Notes: generated by a model from the sequence alone, not told the origin. Positions 17,332-29,713 are shown, counted from the first letter of the stretch. The stretch is DNA of 60,620 nt from Pseudomonas pudica (GCF_015680405.1 NZ_JADLJS010000034.1:1-60620), one strand, 5' to 3'. Made by a program: numbers and translations.

Positions 17332-18795
17332 TCAGTGCGGAAACGCTGGCGGGTTCACACCGGCCATCTCTTCCATCACACGAACCACCTGGCAGCTGTA
17401 ACCGAATTCGTTGTCGTACCAGACGTACAGAACAACGCGGTTGTCGTTGCAGATGGTCGCTTCGGCGTCAACCACACCAGCGTGGCGCGAACCTACGAAG
17501 TCGGTCGAAACCACTTCCTGCGAGCTGACGTAATCGATCTGCTTGTGCAGTTCCGAGTGCATGGCGGTCTGGCGCAGGTACTCGTTGATCTCGTCGCGGC
17601 TGGTGGCCTTCTCGAGGTTCAGGTTGAGGATGGCCATCGAAACGTTCGGCGTCGGTACGCGAATGGCGTTGCCGGTCAGCTTGCCTTTCAGCACTGGCAG
17701 TGCCTTGGCGGCAGCAGTGGCGGCGCCGGTTTCGGTGATGACCATGTTCAGCGGCGCGGCACGGCCACGGCGGCTGCCCTTGTGGAAGTTGTCGATCAGG
17801 TTCTGGTCGTTGGTGAACGAGTGAACGGTTTCGACGTGGCCGTTGACGATGCCGTACTGGTCGTTGATGGCCTTGAGCACCGGCACGATGGCGTTGGTGG
17901 TGCAGGAAGCGGCCGAGATGATCTTGTCATCGGCAGCGATGTCACCGTGGTTGATGCCGTGCACGATGTTCTTCAGCGCGCCCTTGCCAGGTGCGGTGAG
18001 GATCACGCGGGCAGCGCCCGGGCAGGCCAGGTGCTGGCCCAGGCCGTCGGCATCACGCCATACGCCGGTGTTGTCGACGATCAGCGCGTTTTCGATGCCG
18101 TACTGGGTGTAGTCGACTTCGCTCGGGCTCTTGGCGTAGATGACCTGGATCAGGTTGCCGTTGGCAGTGATGGTGTTGTTGGCTTCGTCGATGGTGATGG
18201 TGCCATCGAACGGGCCGTGCACCGAGTCACGGCGCAGCAGGCTGGCACGCTTGACCAGGTCGTTCTCGGCGCCCTTGCGCACGACGATGGCGCGCAGGCG
18301 CAGGCCGTCGCCGCCACCGGTCTTCTCGATCAGGATGCGCGCCAGCAGGCGGCCGATGCGGCCGAAGCCGTACAGGACAACGTCAGTGCCCTTGCGCGCC
18401 GAAGCGTTCTGCTGGCCAACCACCTCGGCCAGTTCTTCACGGACGAACTGCTCGGCAGTGCGGCCGTTGCCTTGCTGCTTGAACTTGTTGGCCAGCTTGC
18501 CCAGGTCGACCGAAGCGGCGCCCAGTTTCAGCTCGCTCATGGCCTTGAGCAGCGGGAATGTCTCGTGGACGGACAGTTCGGTTTCGTCGGTTTGACGATG
18601 ACGCGCAAAGCGGTGCGCCTTGAGGATCGAGATAACCGAACGGTTGATCAGGCTACGGCCATAAATCGAGCTCACCACGTTGTTGTTGCGGTAGAGCTGA
18701 CCGATAAGCGGGATCATCGCTTCAGCCAGGGCTTCACGATCGATCCACTCACCAAGACACTGGTCGGGCTTCTGAGTCACGGGAACCTTCCACAT
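17332..18795 (-). CDS. gapB: Glyceraldehyde-3-phosphate dehydrogenase with N-terminal extension
   Basis: The 487-residue protein is about 130-150 residues longer than a typical GAPDH because of an N-terminal extension rich in charged helices. The GAPDH part starts near VVLYGFGRIGRLLAR (about residue 140) and holds the catalytic cysteine in SAASCTTNAIVP at residue 298. The MVITETGAATAAAKALP segment follows. The start is uncertain: ATG at 18795 begins MWKVPVTQ, but GTG at 18780 is preceded by GGAAGG at ideal distance and would give 482 residues. In Pseudomonas this enzyme is thought to act in the gluconeogenic direction. It is divergent from mfd. Confidence 0.92.
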   Translation of the reverse strand: MWKVPVTQKPDQCLGEWIDREALAEAMIPLIGQLYRNNNVVSSIYGRSLINRSVISILKAHRFARHRQTDETELSVHETFPLLKAMSELKLGAASVDLGKLANKFKQQGNGRTAEQFVREELAEVVGQQNASARKGTDVVLYGFGRIGRLLARILIEKTGGGDGLRLRAIVVRKGAENDLVKRASLLRRDSVHGPFDGTITIDEANNTITANGNLIQVIYAKSPSEVDYTQYGIENALIVDNTGVWRDADGLGQHLACPGAARVILTAPGKGALKNIVHGINHGDIAADDKIISAASCTTNAIVPVLKAINDQYGIVNGHVETVHSFTNDQNLIDNFHKGSRRGRAAPLNMVITETGAATAAAKALPVLKGKLTGNAIRVPTPNVSMAILNLNLEKATSRDEINEYLRQTAMHSELHKQIDYVSSQEVVSTDFVGSRHAGVVDAEATICNDNRVVLYVWYDNEFGYSCQVVRVMEEMAGVNPPAFPH

Positions 18796-18962
18796 GTAGG
18801 GACAGAAAAAAGGGGCTACATTATGACGCCCCAACGCGTTACGGGCAATGAGCGCCTGTCGCGGCGACGCAAGCCAGCGTTCACGCCCTTCCGAGCCTGA
18901 CAGCCGGCACCGTCACCGGTACAATCGACCTCTTTGCCGCAACGCTTGGAGTGCAATCTCCC

Positions 18963-21900
18963 GTGTCAGTTCTGCGCCTACCGCAAATGTCGGCCACAGC
19001 CGGCAAACAAACCTGGGGCAATCTACCCGGTGCCACCCTCAGCCTGGCCATCGCCGAAGCCGCCAGCAGCGCGGGCCGCTTCACTTTGCTGCTGACTGCC
19101 GACAGCCAGGCTGCCGATCGTCTGGAACAGGAACTTCGCTTCTTTGCCCCGGACTTGCCGGTGCTGCCGTTCCCCGATTGGGAAACCCTGCCCTACGACC
19201 TGTTCTCGCCGCACCAGGACATCATTTCCCAGCGCATCGCCAGCCTCTACCGCCTGCCGGAGCTGAGCCACGGCATCCTCGTGGTGCCGATCACCACCGC
19301 CCTGCACCGCCTGGCGCCGACCCGCTTCCTGCTGGGCAGCAGCCTGGTGCTGGACGTGGGCCAGACCATCGACGTGGAGCAGATGCGCCTGCGCCTGGAG
19401 GCCAGTGGCTATCGCTGCGTCGACACCGTCTACGAGCATGGCGAATTCGCCGTGCGCGGCGCGTTGATCGACCTGTTCCCGATGGGCAGCAAGCTGCCCT
19501 ACCGCATCGACCTGTTCGATGACGAGATCGAGACGCTGCGCACCTTCGACCCCGAGACCCAACGTTCGATCGACAAGGTGGATTCGGTGCGCCTGCTGCC
19601 GGCGCGCGAGTTCCCGATGCAGAAAGAGGAAGTGACCCGCTTCAAGGCGCGCTTCCGCGCACGCTTCGATGTCGATTTCCGCCGCAGCGCGATCTTCCAG
19701 GACCTGGCCAGCGGCATCATCCCCGCCGGCATCGAGTACTACCTGCCACTGTTCTTCGAAGAAACCTCGACCCTGTTCGACTACCTGCCGGCCGACACCC
19801 AGGTGTTCTCGCTGCCCGGCGTGGAACAGGCCGCCGAACACTTCTGGAACGACGTGCGCGGGCGTTATGAAGACCGCCGTGGCGACCTGAGCCGGCCGCT
19901 GCTGCCGCCGGCCGAGCTGTTCCTGCCGGTTGAAGACTGCTTTGCCCGGCTCAAGCAATGGCCACGGGTAGTGGTCAGCACCGAAGACCTCGACCCCGGC
20001 GTGGGCCGCGAGCGCTTCCCGGCGCGCCCCCTTCCCAACCTGGCAATCGAGGCCAAGGCCAACCAGCCCTTGGCCGAACTGGCCAATTTCCTCGACCAGT
20101 TCCCCGGCCGGGTTTTGTTCACCGCCGAATCGGCAGGCCGCCGCGAAGTGCTGCTGGAGCTGCTCGAACGGCTGAAACTGCGCCCGCACACCGTCGACGG
20201 CTGGGCCGACTTCATCACCGGCAGCGAACGGCTGGCAATCACCATCGCCCCGCTGGACGAAGGGCTGCTGCTGGACGACCCAGCCATTGCACTGGTGGCC
20301 GAAAGCCCTCTGTTCGGCCAGCGGGTCATGCAGCGCCGGCGCCGCGACAAGCGCGGCGAAACCGCCAACGACGCGGTGATCAAGAACCTGACCGAGCTGC
20401 GCGAAGGCGCGCCGGTGGTGCACATCGACCATGGCGTGGGCCGCTACCTGGGCCTGGCCACCCTGGAAATCGACGGCCAGGCCGCCGAATTCCTCACCCT
20501 GGAATACGCCGAGGGCGCCAAACTGTACGTGCCGGTGGCCAACCTGCACCTGATCGCCCGCTACACCGGCAGCGACGATGCACTGGCACCGCTGCACCGG
20601 CTTGGCTCGGAGGCCTGGCAGAAGGCCAAGCGCAAGGCCGCCGAACAGGTGCGCGACGTGGCCGCCGAACTGCTCGACATCTATGCCCGCCGCGCCGCGC
20701 GCAAGGGCTATGCATTTGCCGACCCGTCCGCCGACTACGCCACCTTCAGCGCCGGCTTCCCGTTCGAGGAAACCCCGGACCAGCAGGCTGCCATCGAAGC
20801 CGTGCGCGCCGACATGCTGGCGCCCAAGCCGATGGACCGCCTGGTGTGCGGCGATGTCGGCTTCGGCAAGACAGAAGTGGCCATGCGCGCGGCGTTCATC
20901 GCCGTGCACAGCGGCCGCCAGGTGGCCGTACTGGTGCCCACCACCCTGCTCGCCCAGCAGCACTACAACAGCTTCCGCGACCGCTTTGCCGACTGGCCGG
21001 TGACCGTGGAGGTGATGAGCCGCTTCAAGTCGGCCAAGGAAGTGGCCAACGCCGCCGCCGAGCTGGCCGAAGGCAAGATCGACATCCTCATCGGCACCCA
21101 CAAGCTGCTGCAAGACGATGTGCGCTTCAAGGACCTGGGCCTGGCCATCATCGACGAAGAGCACCGCTTTGGCGTGCGTCAGAAGGAACAGCTCAAGGCC
21201 CTGCGCAGCGAGGTGGACATCCTCACCCTCACCGCCACGCCGATCCCGCGTACGCTGAACATGGCGGTGGCGGGCATGCGCGACCTGTCGATCATCGCCA
21301 CGCCGCCAGCGCGCCGCCTGTCGGTACGCACCTTCGTCATGGAGCAGAACAAGAGCACGGTCAAGGAGGCACTGCTGCGTGAGCTGCTGCGTGGTGGCCA
21401 GGTGTACTACCTGCACAACGATGTGAAAACCATCGAAAAATGCGCCGCCGACCTTGCCGAACTGGTGCCCGAGGCGCGCATCGGCATCGGCCACGGGCAG
21501 ATGCGCGAGCGCGAGCTGGAACAGGTGATGAGCGACTTCTACCACAAGCGCTTCAACGTGCTGGTGGCCTCGACCATCATCGAAACCGGCATCGACGTGC
21601 CCAGCGCCAACACCATCGTCATCGAACGCGCCGACAAGTTCGGCCTGGCCCAGCTGCACCAGCTGCGCGGCCGGGTTGGCCGTAGCCACCACCAGGCCTA
21701 CGCCTACCTGCTGACGCCAACCCGGCAGAAGGTCAGCGCCGACGCCGAAAAACGCCTGGAGGCGATCGCCAACACCCAGGACCTCGGTGCCGGCTTCGTG
21801 TTGGCCACCAACGACCTGGAGATTCGTGGCGCCGGCGAGCTGCTGGGCGAAGGCCAGAGCGGGCAGATCCAGGCGGTGGGCTTTACCCTGTACATGGAAA

Positions 21901-22412
21901 TGCTCGAGCGAGCGGTCAAGGCGATTCGCAAGGGCACCCAGCCCAACCTTGAACAGCCGCTGGGCGGCGGCCCGGAAATCAACCTGCGCCTGCCGGCACT
22001 GATCCCCGAGGACTACCTGCCCGACGTGCATGCGCGGCTGATCCTGTACAAGCGCATTGCCTCGGCTGCCGACGAAGAAGGCCTCAAGGACCTGCAGGTG
22101 GAAATGATCGACCGCTTCGGCCTGTTGCCCGAGCCGACCAAGAACCTGATGCGCCTGACCTCGCTCAAGCTGCACGCGGAAAAGCTCGGCATCAAGAAAG
22201 TCGACGCCGGCCCCAACGGTGGCAAGATCGAGTTCGAGGCCGAGACCCCGGTCGACCCGCTGACCCTGATCAAGCTGATTCAGGGCCAGCCCAAACGCTA
22301 CAAGTTCGAAGGCGCCACCCAGTTCCGCTTCCTGGTACCCATGGAACGCCCCGACGAACGCTTCAATACCCTGGAGGCGCTGTTCGAGCGCCTGACCCCA
22401 CAGCCTGCCTAA
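18963..22412 (+). CDS. mfd: Transcription-repair coupling factor
   Basis: Mfd removes RNA polymerase stalled at lesions and recruits UvrA. The 1149-residue protein has the UvrB-like N-terminal module (about 20-350), a CarD-type polymerase interaction domain (about 480-580, HIDHGVGRYLGL), the translocase core with Walker A GDVGFGKTEVA near 629-639 and DEEHRFG near 731-737, and the C-terminal TRCF domain. The GTG at 18963 is chosen over GTG 18951 because GGAG at 18948-18951 serves it with an 11-base spacing and the resulting length fits the family. A very long frame on the opposite strand is a composition artefact. Confidence 0.96.
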   Translation: MSVLRLPQMSATAGKQTWGNLPGATLSLAIAEAASSAGRFTLLLTADSQAADRLEQELRFFAPDLPVLPFPDWETLPYDLFSPHQDIISQRIASLYRLPELSHGILVVPITTALHRLAPTRFLLGSSLVLDVGQTIDVEQMRLRLEASGYRCVDTVYEHGEFAVRGALIDLFPMGSKLPYRIDLFDDEIETLRTFDPETQRSIDKVDSVRLLPAREFPMQKEEVTRFKARFRARFDVDFRRSAIFQDLASGIIPAGIEYYLPLFFEETSTLFDYLPADTQVFSLPGVEQAAEHFWNDVRGRYEDRRGDLSRPLLPPAELFLPVEDCFARLKQWPRVVVSTEDLDPGVGRERFPARPLPNLAIEAKANQPLAELANFLDQFPGRVLFTAESAGRREVLLELLERLKLRPHTVDGWADFITGSERLAITIAPLDEGLLLDDPAIALVAESPLFGQRVMQRRRRDKRGETANDAVIKNLTELREGAPVVHIDHGVGRYLGLATLEIDGQAAEFLTLEYAEGAKLYVPVANLHLIARYTGSDDALAPLHRLGSEAWQKAKRKAAEQVRDVAAELLDIYARRAARKGYAFADPSADYATFSAGFPFEETPDQQAAIEAVRADMLAPKPMDRLVCGDVGFGKTEVAMRAAFIAVHSGRQVAVLVPTTLLAQQHYNSFRDRFADWPVTVEVMSRFKSAKEVANAAAELAEGKIDILIGTHKLLQDDVRFKDLGLAIIDEEHRFGVRQKEQLKALRSEVDILTLTATPIPRTLNMAVAGMRDLSIIATPPARRLSVRTFVMEQNKSTVKEALLRELLRGGQVYYLHNDVKTIEKCAADLAELVPEARIGIGHGQMRERELEQVMSDFYHKRFNVLVASTIIETGIDVPSANTIVIERADKFGLAQLHQLRGRVGRSHHQAYAYLLTPTRQKVSADAEKRLEAIANTQDLGAGFVLATNDLEIRGAGELLGEGQSGQIQAVGFTLYMEMLERAVKAIRKGTQPNLEQPLGGGPEINLRLPALIPEDYLPDVHARLILYKRIASAADEEGLKDLQVEMIDRFGLLPEPTKNLMRLTSLKLHAEKLGIKKVDAGPNGGKIEFEAETPVDPLTLIKLIQGQPKRYKFEGATQFRFLVPMERPDERFNTLEALFERLTPQPA

Positions 22413-22421
22413 GGAAGATCC

Positions 22422-22994
22422 ATGCGTGCCATCCGTTGCCTGACCCTGCTGCTGGCGCTGTTCGCCCCGGCCGCCTTCGCCGAAGGCCTGTATCAGGTAG
22501 AAATGATCCTGGTGCGGCAGAACAGCGTGCCCGCCTTCACCAGCCCGTTCGCCCCCGAAGACTGGAGCGCCGGCGCACCACGCCTGGAGAAGGACGCAGA
22601 GCGTCGCCCGGCGCTGGAAGACGAAGCCACCCGCCTGGAAGCCACCGCCGACTACACCGTGCTGCTGCACAAGGCCTGGCAGCAGCAAGTGGGCAGCGAG
22701 CCCAGCCGCATCGCCTTGGGCGAAGGCACCGAGCAGTTCGGCCACTTCCCCATCGAAGGCAACCTGAGCATCGCCGAGGGCCGCTTCATCGCGGTGGAGG
22801 CCAACTTCTGGGTCAACCAGCTGGACGGCAACGGCAGCGTGCTGCAAAGCGAGCAGTTCAAGCAGAGCAACAGCAACGTCAAGGGCGGCCAGCTGACCTT
22901 CCTCGATGGCGGACACCTGGCGGTGCTGCTGAAAGTGACACCACCGGGTACGCCAAAAATGCCGGTGATGGACCCGGAGATGATGGAGCAGTGA
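22422..22994 (+). CDS. csiV: CsiV-family envelope protein
   Basis: The 190-residue protein starts with a signal peptide (MRAIRCLTLLLALF) ending near AFA-EG at residue 20. The mature part begins YQVEMILVRQN, which fits the CsiV/PA3003 family. CsiV in Vibrio is a periplasmic peptidoglycan-associated protein needed for cell-shape integrity, working with LpoA and PBP1A. The role here is inferred from family. It lies 9 bases after mfd and 1 base before the helicase gene, so the three look like an operon. Confidence 0.75.
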   Translation: MRAIRCLTLLLALFAPAAFAEGLYQVEMILVRQNSVPAFTSPFAPEDWSAGAPRLEKDAERRPALEDEATRLEATADYTVLLHKAWQQQVGSEPSRIALGEGTEQFGHFPIEGNLSIAEGRFIAVEANFWVNQLDGNGSVLQSEQFKQSNSNVKGGQLTFLDGGHLAVLLKVTPPGTPKMPVMDPEMMEQ

Positions 22995-22995
22995 T

Positions 22996-26322
<3,327 letters not shown>

Positions 26323-26345
26323 CCCAGTGCCCCCACTGCCTGTAC

Positions 26346-26583
26346 CGGCCTCTTCGCGGGTAAACCCGCTCCCACAGGGATATCAGTGCCCTCAAGGGCG
26401 GTACTGTACCAGTGGGAGCGGGTTCACCCGCGAAGAGGACAGCACAGGTACAACACCAATTTCGAAACCAGCGCCATACCTCTGTGGGAGCGGGTTTACC
26501 CGCGAAGAGGCCGGCACAGGTACAACACTAATTTCGAAACCAGCACAGCACCTGTGGGAGCGGGCATGCCCGCGAAGGGGCCG
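26346..26583. repeat. Four REP elements, three in tandem with 72-bp period
   Basis: REP copies lie at 26346-26379, 26409-26438, 26480-26514 and 26551-26583. The last three point the same way and sit in a repeat unit of about 72 bp: REP followed by a shared spacer containing CACAGGTACAACAC and TTTCGAAACCAGC. The second spacer differs from the first by a few bases and the third unit is cut after the REP. This indicates tandem duplication of a REP-spacer block. Confidence 0.8.
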
Positions 26584-26589
26584 ACGCGG

Positions 26590-27600
26590 TCAATCGACCA
26601 GCTGCGCCTCCCGCAACGCCCCCAACGCCTCCAGCCACCGCGGCTGCTGGCGATAATCCGTCCGCGCAAACCCTTGCCCACGCATCCGCGCAATCCGTGG
26701 CGAGGGCTTGACCTTCATCCGCTGCGCCGCACTCAACGCCAGCTCCGCCGCCGCCCGGTCATTGCACACCAGGCCCATGTCGCAGCCAGCGCTCAACGCC
26801 GCCTCGATCCGACTGGCCGCGTCCCCGACCACATGCGCACCCGCCATCGAAAGGTCATCACTGAAGATCACCCCGTCAAAGCCCAGCTCGCCACGCAGAA
26901 TGTCCTGCAACCAGCGCCGCGAGAAGCCAGCCGGCTGGTTGTCGACCTGCGGGTAGATGACATGCGCCGGCATCACCGCCGCCAATTGCCGGCTCAGGCG
27001 GGTGAACGGCAACAGATCGGCCTGGCGCAGCTGCTCGAGGTTGCGCTCATCGGTGGGAATGGCCACATGCGAGTCCGCTTCAGCCCAGCCATGCCCCGGG
27101 AAGTGCTTGCCACAGGCCGCCATGCCTGCCGCATTCATGCCACGGATGAACGCCCCGGCCAGTTGCGTGGCGCGCAGCGGGTCACCCTCGAAGGCGCGGC
27201 TGCCCACCACGGCGCTGCGCTGGTGGTCCAGGTCGAGTACCGGGGCAAAGCTGAGGTCCAGGCCAACCGCCAGCACCTCGGTCGCCATCAACCAACCGCA
27301 CTGTTCGGCCAGGTACTCGGCGTTGTCATTGTCGGCTATCGCCCGCATGGCCGGCAGGCGTACAAAGCCCTGGCGCAGGCGCTGCACCCTGCCGCCCTCC
27401 TGGTCCACCGCCAGGATAAGATCGGGACGGATGGCGCGGATCGACGCGCACAGTTCACGCACCTGGCGCGGGCTGTCGATATTGCGGGCGAAAATGATCA
27501 GGCCGGCCACTTCAGGCTGGCGCAGCAAGTGACGGTCCTCGGCGGTCAGCCATTTACCGGCGATATCCACCATCAGGGAGCCTTGCAGGCTTACAGTCAT
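26590..27600 (-). CDS. nagZ: Beta-N-acetylhexosaminidase
   Basis: NagZ removes GlcNAc from anhydro-muropeptides in the cytoplasm during peptidoglycan recycling, giving the AmpR signal in beta-lactamase producers. The 336-residue length is typical. Motifs: AVDQEGGRVQRL, KHFPGHGWAEADSH near 163-176 with the acid/base His, and the nucleophile in FSDDLSM near 245-251. The ribosome site GAAGGA precedes the ATG by 8 bases. It lies 10 bases after the L,D-transpeptidase gene, downstream of psrA, so the three probably share a transcript. Confidence 0.95.
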   Translation of the reverse strand: MTVSLQGSLMVDIAGKWLTAEDRHLLRQPEVAGLIIFARNIDSPRQVRELCASIRAIRPDLILAVDQEGGRVQRLRQGFVRLPAMRAIADNDNAEYLAEQCGWLMATEVLAVGLDLSFAPVLDLDHQRSAVVGSRAFEGDPLRATQLAGAFIRGMNAAGMAACGKHFPGHGWAEADSHVAIPTDERNLEQLRQADLLPFTRLSRQLAAVMPAHVIYPQVDNQPAGFSRRWLQDILRGELGFDGVIFSDDLSMAGAHVVGDAASRIEAALSAGCDMGLVCNDRAAAELALSAAQRMKVKPSPRIARMRGQGFARTDYRQQPRWLEALGALREAQLVD

Positions 27601-27610
27601 GGGTAATCCT

Positions 27611-28135
27611 TCATTGAAGACTGAGAGAAGCCCACTGGGGGCAGGCGGCCTGCTCGATGCGCACCGGGCAATGGGCCGGCACCTGCTCGAACAGGCTTAG
27701 CAAATCGGTGTTGCGCAGGCGTATGCAACCATGGGACAGCGCTACGCCCAAGGGTTCCGTATCCGGGGTGCCGTGCAAGTAGATATAACGGCGGAAGGTG
27801 TCGACCGCACCCAGGCGGTTGACCCCCGGTTCGCAGCCACTGAGCCAGAGAATGCGGCTAAGGATCCAGTCCCGGCCGGGGTATTGCGCATGCAAGGCCG
27901 GCGACCACACCTCGCCGGTCCAGCGCCGCCCGACAAATACCGCATTCAGCGGCAAGCCCGCACCGATCTTCGCCCGTACCTGGTGCAGGCCACACGGCGT
28001 GCAACCCGAGCCGTTGCGCTCGCCGGCGCCATTGCGCGCCGTGGAAACCGGCACGCGCAGGCGCAGCTGGCCATCGGCAAAGCCATAAAGGCACTGGTCA
28101 GCAAGGGAAATGTGCAAGAAGTCGAGCTCGGGCAT
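27611..28135 (-). CDS. L,D-transpeptidase (YkuD domain) without visible signal peptide
   Basis: The 174-residue protein has a YkuD catalytic domain: HGTPD near residues 115-125 and SHGCIRLRN with Cys137 at the active centre. Such enzymes form 3-3 peptidoglycan cross-links or attach lipoproteins in the periplasm. The likely start at 28135 begins MPELDFLHISLADQ, which is the first strand of the domain, and no upstream in-frame extension gives a hydrophobic signal. Either it is exported in an unusual way or it acts on cytoplasmic muropeptides, which would fit its place between psrA and nagZ. That last point is inference. Confidence 0.75.
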   Translation of the reverse strand: MPELDFLHISLADQCLYGFADGQLRLRVPVSTARNGAGERNGSGCTPCGLHQVRAKIGAGLPLNAVFVGRRWTGEVWSPALHAQYPGRDWILSRILWLSGCEPGVNRLGAVDTFRRYIYLHGTPDTEPLGVALSHGCIRLRNTDLLSLFEQVPAHCPVRIEQAACPQWASLSLQ

Positions 28136-28175
28136 GGGCGCTAGCTTAGCCGAAGCGCCCTGCCCCGCCCAGCCT

Positions 28176-28889
28176 TCAGACCTTGGCGGTGGTGGCGCTT
28201 GCGCTGGTCTTGGTGCGCGGGCGCAACTGCGCGGTGGCCATGGCGTCGTCGGTAACACCGCTATCGGCACGCATGCCCGCTGCCAGGAACGGCACCATCA
28301 GGCGCATTACCTGCTCGATCGAGGTGTTGATGCCAAAATCGGTCTCGGCAATCGCCCGCAGGGCCTTGATGCCGGACATGCTGAAGGCCGCAGCGCCAAG
28401 CATGAAGTGCACGCGCCAGAACAGCTCCAGCGGCGGAATGCGCGGTGCGGCCTCGTTGACCAGCAGCATGTAGCGGCGGAACACCTTGCCGTACATGTCT
28501 TCCAGATACCGCCGCAGGTGGCCCTGGCTCTGGCTGAACGCCAGGCCCAGCAGGCGCATGAAGATGGACAGATCGTTGTTGCTGCGCGGCTGCACGGCCA
28601 AAGCCTGCTCGACCAGCATTTCCAGCAGCTCTTCGAGGCTCGGCTTGTGCTCCGGCTTGGCCTGGCGCCGCTCCAGCTCACGTTCGAGGCTGGCGCAGAA
28701 CGGCCCGAGGAAACGCGAGAATACTGCCTGGATCAGGGCCTTCTTGGAGCCGAAGTGATAGTTGACCGCCGCCAGGTTGACCCCGGCCTTGCTGGTAATC
28801 AGCCGCAACGAGGTTTCTGCGAACCCCCTTTCCGCGAACAGCTGCTCGGCAGCATCGAGAATGCGTTCAACGGTTTCCGATTGGGCCAT
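28176..28889 (-). CDS. psrA: TetR-family regulator PsrA
   Basis: The 237-residue protein has a TetR helix-turn-helix (about residues 8-55, ETVERILDAAEQLFAERG to NYHFGSKKALI) and a ligand domain. PsrA in Pseudomonas senses long-chain fatty acids, represses itself and fadBA and activates rpoS. Two adjoining PsrA-type operators sit 25-51 bases before the start codon, supporting autoregulation. The start at 28889 is preceded by two tandem GGAGTAGTC blocks. It is divergent from lexA. Confidence 0.93.
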   Translation of the reverse strand: MAQSETVERILDAAEQLFAERGFAETSLRLITSKAGVNLAAVNYHFGSKKALIQAVFSRFLGPFCASLERELERRQAKPEHKPSLEELLEMLVEQALAVQPRSNNDLSIFMRLLGLAFSQSQGHLRRYLEDMYGKVFRRYMLLVNEAAPRIPPLELFWRVHFMLGAAAFSMSGIKALRAIAETDFGINTSIEQVMRLMVPFLAAGMRADSGVTDDAMATAQLRPRTKTSASATTAKV

Positions 28890-28907
28890 GACTACTCCGA
28901 CTACTCC
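28890..28907 (-). promoter_or_regulatory. Duplicated Shine-Dalgarno block of psrA
   Basis: Two perfect 9-base copies of GGAGTAGTC lie head to tail directly before the psrA ATG. The proximal GGAG has a 5-base spacer to the ATG and the distal one 14 bases. A slip in this block would change the ribosome-site number. Confidence 0.7.
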
Positions 28908-28913
28908 GCCAGA

Positions 28914-28940
28914 CAAACAGGTGTTTGAAACATACGTTTC
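28914..28940. promoter_or_regulatory. Two overlapping PsrA operators
   Basis: CAAAC-AGGT-GTTTG (28914-28927) and GAAAC-ATAC-GTTTC (28927-28940) both match the published PsrA motif (G/C)AAAC(N4)GTTT(G/C) perfectly. They share the G at 28927. They lie in the psrA leader region and are well placed for autorepression. Confidence 0.85.
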
Positions 28941-29041
28941 AGCCCTGCTTCTGTCAAGGCTCGGTGACCGGCCGGTCGCCATTTAAAAGCGCCAGGAGGT
29001 CGGCTGCAAGCGCCATTGCTGCTGTTTATTGCAGGTTTTGG

Positions 29042-29070
29042 CTTGCAGCGCATCCAGTACTGTATATAAT
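29042..29070 (+). promoter_or_regulatory. lexA promoter
   Basis: A -10 box TATAAT at 29065-29070 with a -35-like CTTGCA at 29042-29047 (17-base spacer) precedes lexA. The -10 lies inside the first SOS box, so LexA binding would block RNA polymerase. Confidence 0.65.
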
Positions 29071-29094
29071 CCCAGTCACTGTACAAAAAGACAG
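29060..29094 (+). promoter_or_regulatory. Two SOS boxes upstream of lexA
   Basis: Two sites with CTG-N10-CAG spacing lie at 29060-29075 and 29079-29094, three bases apart. The second ends 10 bases before the lexA ATG. This is the usual double-operator arrangement of gammaproteobacterial lexA. Confidence 0.93.
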
Positions 29095-29104
29095 AGCGCT
29101 CACA

Positions 29105-29713
29105 ATGTTGAAACTGACGCCACGCCAAGCCGAAATTCTCGCGTTCATCAAGCGTTGCCTGGAAGATAACGGCTTCCCGCCGACGCGCGCCGAGATCGCT
29201 CAGGAGCTGGGCTTCAAATCGCCCAACGCCGCCGAGGAGCACCTCAAGGCCCTCGCCCGCAAGGGCGCGATCGAGATGACCCCGGGCGCCTCCCGCGGTA
29301 TTCGCATCCCCGGCCTGGAAGCCAAGGCCGAAGAAAGCGGCTTGCCGATCATCGGCCGGGTTGCTGCCGGTGCGCCGATCCTTGCCGAACAGCACATCGA
29401 GCAATCCTGCAACATCAACCCCGACTTCTTCCACCCCCAGGCCGACTATCTGCTGCGCGTACACGGCATGAGCATGAAGGATGTCGGCATCTTCGATGGC
29501 GACCTGCTGGCGGTACACACCTGCCGCGAAGCCCGCAACGGCCAGATCGTTGTGGCCCGCATCGGCGACGAAGTCACTGTCAAGCGCTTCAAGCGCGAAG
29601 GCAGCAAAGTCTGGCTGCTTGCCGAAAACCCCGAATTCGCCCCCATCGAAGTCGACCTGAAAGAGCAGGAGCTGGTGATCGAGGGCTTGAGCGTCGGCGT
29701 CATTCGCCGCTGA
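29105..29713 (+). CDS. lexA: SOS response repressor LexA
   Basis: The 202-residue protein has an N-terminal winged-helix domain (1-70) and a self-cleaving S24 peptidase domain. The cleavage site is A88-G89 in VAAGAP, the catalytic Ser123 is in HGMSM and Lys160 in VTVKRF. It represses itself and sulA and is cleaved with RecA after DNA damage. The ATG at 29105 follows the double SOS box. It forms an operon with sulA (14-base gap). Confidence 0.97.
   Translation: MLKLTPRQAEILAFIKRCLEDNGFPPTRAEIAQELGFKSPNAAEEHLKALARKGAIEMTPGASRGIRIPGLEAKAEESGLPIIGRVAAGAPILAEQHIEQSCNINPDFFHPQADYLLRVHGMSMKDVGIFDGDLLAVHTCREARNGQIVVARIGDEVTVKRFKREGSKVWLLAENPEFAPIEVDLKEQELVIEGLSVGVIRR

Noticed and set aside
17335..18900. 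Plus-strand open frame opposite the GAPDH gene
   Set aside because: It is a shadow of the GAPDH gene; the minus strand carries all GAPDH motifs.
19023..22916. Open frame of nearly 1300 codons on the minus strand opposite mfd and csiV
   Set aside because: It lies wholly antisense to well-supported genes, has no family motif, and its composition is the mirror of a high-GC codon bias.
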